NCBI GenBank assembly: GCA_049515175.1
Contig: JBEKUI010000005.1
Coordinates: 1 to 44,852 of the forward strand
DNA: 44,852 bases
Direction: 5' to 3'
DNA from: JACQNR01 sp049515175
Lineage (GTDB): Bacteria; Acidobacteriota; Terriglobia; UBA7540
The number at the start of each line of letters is the position of its first letter. Position 1 is the first letter of the stretch. Shown one piece after another: positions 41,558 through 44,852 of this stretch. The position numbers and the translations under genes were made by a program. The notes beneath the pieces are model-generated. The model saw only the letters and a program-made list of their open reading frames with translations, was not told the origin of the DNA and searched no databases.

Positions 41558-42430
41558 ATGACTGACGATCCTCAACAGCCCGGCGCCGCTGATGTGGGAG
41601 CGCAAGACCCTGCGCCCGCGCCATCGCCCAAGCGCGCGAGCCACCTCGCCGCGCCTCCGCCGCCGGTAAAGCTGGAAGCCTACGAGGGCCCGCTCGACCT
41701 CCTCCTCGACTTGATCCGCAAGCAGGAAATCAACATCTATGACATCCCGATTGCCAAGATCACGCAGCAGTATCTCGATTATCTGCGCCTGCTGGAAGAG
41801 ATGAACATTGACGTGGCGGGTGAATTCATTCTAATGGCCGCGACGCTCATTTACATCAAGTCGCGAATGCTGCTGCCGCCCGACCCGCTGGCGCCTCTCG
41901 AGGAGGAAGACCCGCGCACCGAGCTCGTGCATCGGCTGCTCGAACACGAGCAGTTCAAGAACGCCGCACAGATGCTGCAATCGAAACGGATGGTGGAGGA
42001 CGCAACGTGGTCGCAGCCGGGGATCGGCGAGTTTGTGGAAGCTGAGGATGAGCCGGGTCTGGCGGTTTCGGTCTTCGATCTCATTTCGGTCTTCCGCCAA
42101 ATACTGGAACGTGCCAAGAAGCACACGCAAATCCAAATTCGTCGCGAGGAAGTCACCGTGGCGCAGATGATTCAGCACGTGAAGGAGATCCTGCTGGCCA
42201 GCTCACGCCCCGTACCGCTGGACCAGCTCATGGCCGGATACGAATCGCGCCAGGCACTCATCACTTTGTTCCTGGGACTGCTCGAGATGGTGCGCCTGCA
42301 CGCCATTCTGCTGCGCCAGAAGGACCTATTTGCTTCGATCCTGGTTCACCGCCACAAACGTTTTGAGGAGATCATGTCAGGAGCCAGTTACGATATGCTG
42401 CAAGAGGGGCTGGAAGAGAGTCTGGGTTAG
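41558..42430 (+). CDS. scpA: Segregation and condensation protein A
   Basis: Kleisin subunit of the bacterial condensin Smc-ScpAB, acting in chromosome organisation. 290 residues. Kleisin signatures EGPLDLLLDLIRKQEINIYDIPIAKIT and FILMAATLIYIKSRMLLP; C-terminal winged-helix region EEVTVAQMIQHVKEIL. An N-terminal Ala/Pro-rich extension of about 40 residues is unusual. scpB follows. Confidence 0.95.
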   Translation: MTDDPQQPGAADVGAQDPAPAPSPKRASHLAAPPPPVKLEAYEGPLDLLLDLIRKQEINIYDIPIAKITQQYLDYLRLLEEMNIDVAGEFILMAATLIYIKSRMLLPPDPLAPLEEEDPRTELVHRLLEHEQFKNAAQMLQSKRMVEDATWSQPGIGEFVEAEDEPGLAVSVFDLISVFRQILERAKKHTQIQIRREEVTVAQMIQHVKEILLASSRPVPLDQLMAGYESRQALITLFLGLLEMVRLHAILLRQKDLFASILVHRHKRFEEIMSGASYDMLQEGLEESLG

Positions 42431-42508
42431 GAGGCGGAGCCCGAATACGCCGCTGTCGGATCCCCCTCGCCTCCATTTTGGCTGATTGGGAATTCTGATT
42501 TCGCGATT

Positions 42509-43288
42509 ATGGTCAACGACGAAGTTCTCAGAGCACAAATCGAGGGCATCCTCTACGTTGCGCCGGAACCGGTGACGCTCGACACGATCGTGAAGTCACT
42601 CCCCGACGAAGACCGCGAGCGCATCAAGGCCAAACTCCAGGAGCTGACCGACGAATACGAGAAACCCGAGCACGGCATTCACATCCGGCAGGTCGCGGGC
42701 GGCTACAAGTTCGCGACCAAGCCCGAGCACCACGACGTGCTGCGCAAGTTCGTCAAGAGCCTCAAGCAGCCTAGCCGGCTCTCGAAGCCGGCGCTGGAAA
42801 CGCTGGCGGTCATCGCTTACCGGCAGCCGGTGACGCTTCCGGAAATTGACGCCATTCGCGGCGTCGATTGCGGCGGCGTCATTCACACGCTGCTCGAAAG
42901 GAAACTGGTGGTCACCGCGGGCCGCAAGAACGTCGTCGGCCGCCCGATTCTCTATCGCACCTCGCGCGACTTCCTGGTGCACTTCGGCCTGAAGGACGTG
43001 AGCGAGTTGCCCAGCCTCAAGGAATTCGAGGAACTCGCCCGTCAGGCCCTGGGAGCGGAGCTGGCGCTGGCGGAAGGCGTCCCCGGACCCGAATCTGGTC
43101 CGGGAGAGAGTTCGCCGGACCAGCAGGAAAATCAGGCCGGTGAACTTCCCGACGAATATGCGGCGCCGAATGCCGCAGCCGCCCGCGAAGAATTGGTCAG
43201 CGAGCCTGCCACAACAGAAGAAGGCGAAGTCGACACGGCGGGAGCGGCCGAAAATCACGAGCCCGCGATGCCGAGTACGGAGGAATGA
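42509..43288 (+). CDS. scpB: Segregation and condensation protein B
   Basis: Kite subunit of Smc-ScpAB, binding ScpA. 259 residues. Two winged-helix domains: IEGILYVAPEPVTLDTIVKSLP and HIRQVAGGYKFATKPEH, then SKPALETLAVIAYRQPVTLPEIDAIRGVDC and LLERKLVVTAGRKNVVGRPILYRT, STRDFLVHFGL region. The C-terminal 70 residues are an acidic low-complexity tail. ATG 42509. Confidence 0.95.
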   Translation: MVNDEVLRAQIEGILYVAPEPVTLDTIVKSLPDEDRERIKAKLQELTDEYEKPEHGIHIRQVAGGYKFATKPEHHDVLRKFVKSLKQPSRLSKPALETLAVIAYRQPVTLPEIDAIRGVDCGGVIHTLLERKLVVTAGRKNVVGRPILYRTSRDFLVHFGLKDVSELPSLKEFEELARQALGAELALAEGVPGPESGPGESSPDQQENQAGELPDEYAAPNAAAAREELVSEPATTEEGEVDTAGAAENHEPAMPSTEE

Positions 43289-43339
43289 AGAATTCTGTTA
43301 TCCTTCACGAGTCCCTAGTTCCTCGCCCCTGGTTCTAAC

Positions 43340-44056
43340 GTGCAAATCCGTCTTCAGAAAATCATTGCCGATGCCGGGATCACTTCGCGCCGCAAGGCCG
43401 AAGAGCTGATTGTCCAGGGGCGTGTGACCGTCAACGGCCAGGTCACAACCGAGCTCGGCTCAAAGGCCGATCCCGAACGCGACCACGTCAAGGTGGATGG
43501 CAAGCTGCTTCGACGTTCGGGGCGCCTTCTGTACATTCTTCTTAACAAGCCCGTCGGTTATGTTTCGACCGTCAGTGACCCGCAGAGCCGCCCCACCGTC
43601 ATTTCGCTCGTCAAGGGCATCAAGGAGCGGATCTATCCTGTCGGCCGCCTTGACTACAATTCCTCGGGAATCATGTTGCTGACCAACGACGGTGAGCTGG
43701 CGAACCTCCTGATGTCGCGCGCAGCTGCAATTCCCAGAACCTACCGCGCCAAGGCAGAGGGCCAGCCGCAGAGGGTCGAATTGGAGAAACTCGAGAAGGG
43801 TATCGTTCTCGACGGCGAGCGCACCGCGCCCGCCCAGGTCCGCCTGGTGGCCGCACGGGAGAAGCCTTGGTACGAAATCACTCTGACAGAAGGGCGTAAT
43901 CACCAGGTCCGGCGCATGTTTGAGCGCATCGGGCATCCGGTGATAAAGTTGAAGCGCGTCCGCATCGCGTTCCTGACAGACGAAGGCCTGGCGCCGGGCC
44001 ACTTCCGGCATTTGACCGCCTCCGAGGTGGAGCGGCTCAAGAAATGGAAGGTCTAG
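43340..44056 (+). CDS. rluB: 23S rRNA pseudouridine synthase, RluB/RsuA family
   Basis: Modifies a uridine in large-subunit rRNA (position 2605-type for RluB). 238 residues; GTG 43340. N-terminal S4 RNA-binding domain (RLQKIIADAGITSRRKAEELIVQGRV pattern), catalytic Asp in VGRLDYNSSGIMLLTNDGELA, NKPVGYVST and the TLTEGRNHQVRRMFERIGHPV end. Downstream of scpB, as in many genomes. RsuA or RluE/F remain possible, but the scpAB context favours RluB. Confidence 0.92.
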   Translation: MQIRLQKIIADAGITSRRKAEELIVQGRVTVNGQVTTELGSKADPERDHVKVDGKLLRRSGRLLYILLNKPVGYVSTVSDPQSRPTVISLVKGIKERIYPVGRLDYNSSGIMLLTNDGELANLLMSRAAAIPRTYRAKAEGQPQRVELEKLEKGIVLDGERTAPAQVRLVAAREKPWYEITLTEGRNHQVRRMFERIGHPVIKLKRVRIAFLTDEGLAPGHFRHLTASEVERLKKWKV

Positions 44057-44111
44057 GAGAGCGCTGCGCGCTCCCGCCGGCGGCGCGGACCCGCTCGTAC
44101 GAGTGATACTC

Positions 44112-44852
44112 ATGCCCACATCCTCGATCTCCGAAATCCTGCCGCCCTGGTCGACCCGGATCCGCCCCTACCCGCCGGGCAAACCTGTGGAAGAAGTGGA
44201 ACGCGAGCTTGGGCGCAGCGCCATCAAGCTGGCGTCCAACGAAAACCCCCTCGGACCGTCGCCGAAGGCGCTGGAGGCTGTTCGCCGTCACCTCGACCGT
44301 GTCCACTTCTACCCCGACGGAGGTGGGTTTTATCTACGCCAGAAACTTGCTGAGATTCATCATCTCGCAATGGATCAGATCATCCTGGGGGCGGGTTCGA
44401 CCGATCTGATCGAACTTGTGGCGAAGACTTTCCTGACTGCAGGCGATGAGGCGATCACTTCCGAGTCGGCCTTCTACATGTACCGCCTGGCCGTCGAAGA
44501 TATGGGCGCGGGCTTGGTGCTCACCCCGATGCGCGAGATGACGTTCGATTTGGCCACCATCGCACACGCCGTAACCCACCGCACCAAAGTCATCTATCTC
44601 GGCAATCCCAACAACCCCACAGGAACCATGTTTACGGCCGAAGACCTTGACCGTCTGCTCGACGCGCTGCCGCCTCGTGTGCTGGTGGTCCTCGACGAGG
44701 CCTATTTCGAATACGTGCAGCGGGCGGACTATTCGCACTCGGTGGACTACGTCAGGCAGGGGCGCAATATCCTCGTACTACGGACGTTTTCCAAAGTCCA
44801 CGGACTTGCGGGCCTGCGACTCGGCTATGGACTGGGACACCGCGAACTCATC
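44112..44852 (+). CDS. HisC-like aminotransferase, 3' end cut by window
   Basis: A second histidinol-phosphate aminotransferase-type PLP enzyme, ATG 44112, open to the window end (247 codons). N-terminal LASNENPLGPSPKALEAV, GAGSTDLIELVAKTFL, YLGNPNNPTGTMF, VLDEAYFEYV and the PLP lysine in RTFSKVHGLAGLRLGYGL are all present. It is not in the his operon, which has its own hisC at 25455; such second copies often act on aromatic amino acids (tyrosine/phenylalanine). Assignment to histidine synthesis is therefore uncertain. Confidence 0.9.
   Translation, partial: MPTSSISEILPPWSTRIRPYPPGKPVEEVERELGRSAIKLASNENPLGPSPKALEAVRRHLDRVHFYPDGGGFYLRQKLAEIHHLAMDQIILGAGSTDLIELVAKTFLTAGDEAITSESAFYMYRLAVEDMGAGLVLTPMREMTFDLATIAHAVTHRTKVIYLGNPNNPTGTMFTAEDLDRLLDALPPRVLVVLDEAYFEYVQRADYSHSVDYVRQGRNILVLRTFSKVHGLAGLRLGYGLGHRELI

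Overview
The window looks like a chromosomal segment of a high-G+C bacterium, most likely an Acidobacteriota member. Pointers are a VWFA-related secreted protein of the acidobacterial type (18893-20068), a CRTAC1/FG-GAP protein beside a TPR protein (10687-13488), and dispersed palindromes of the kind whose spurious translations read HPERSEG or IPAKAGI. This is inference from gene content. No rRNA, tRNA or CRISPR array was seen.

Region 1 (1-3551): the 3' part of an IS1595-type transposase, an orphan CopG/BrnA-like antitoxin with a remnant of its toxin, an HExxH-containing unknown protein and a nucleotide pyrophosphatase/phosphodiesterase. Region 2 (3632-8938) is the most unusual part. A sigma70-type promoter leads into a fluoride riboswitch with an overlapping intrinsic terminator. 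Six genes follow in one direction: a CPA2-type antiporter, a UspA protein, a small helical protein, a P-loop ATPase, a dynamin-like GTPase (broken by one frameshift) and a second small helical protein resembling the first. Region 3 (8954-21107) is a mix of envelope, secreted and metabolic genes: methyltransferase, DUF4097-like protein, CRTAC1 and TPR proteins, glycine C-acetyltransferase-like enzyme, MFS transporter, cyclase-family hydrolase, VWFA protein and a zinc-type CDF transporter, with gene fragments and dispersed repeats.

Region 4 (21149-29547, minus strand) is a histidine operon in the order hisI-hisG-hisD-hisC-hisB-hisH-hisF-hisA, followed by serS. Upstream lie a promoter, a 19-codon leader peptide with six histidines and a terminator, which together form a classical attenuator. 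HisF carries an in-frame insertion of about 40 residues made from a palindromic repeat. hisE is not in the window. Region 5 (30622-37160, plus strand) is the fatty-acid cluster yceD-rpmF-plsX-fabH-fabD-fabG-acpP-fabF, with promoters before yceD and acpP. Region 6 (37247-44852) holds electron-transfer flavoprotein genes with a small ORF between them, a secreted protein, trpS, scpA-scpB, an RluB/RsuA-type pseudouridine synthase and the start of a second HisC-like aminotransferase cut by the window end.

Many intergenic spacers, and the loop inside hisF, hold low-complexity 'stuttering' palindromes. Each is built from its own 6-9 base words, so they share an architecture but not a sequence. Together with the fluoride-responsive dynamin-like operon and the his attenuator, these are the observations most worth following up.
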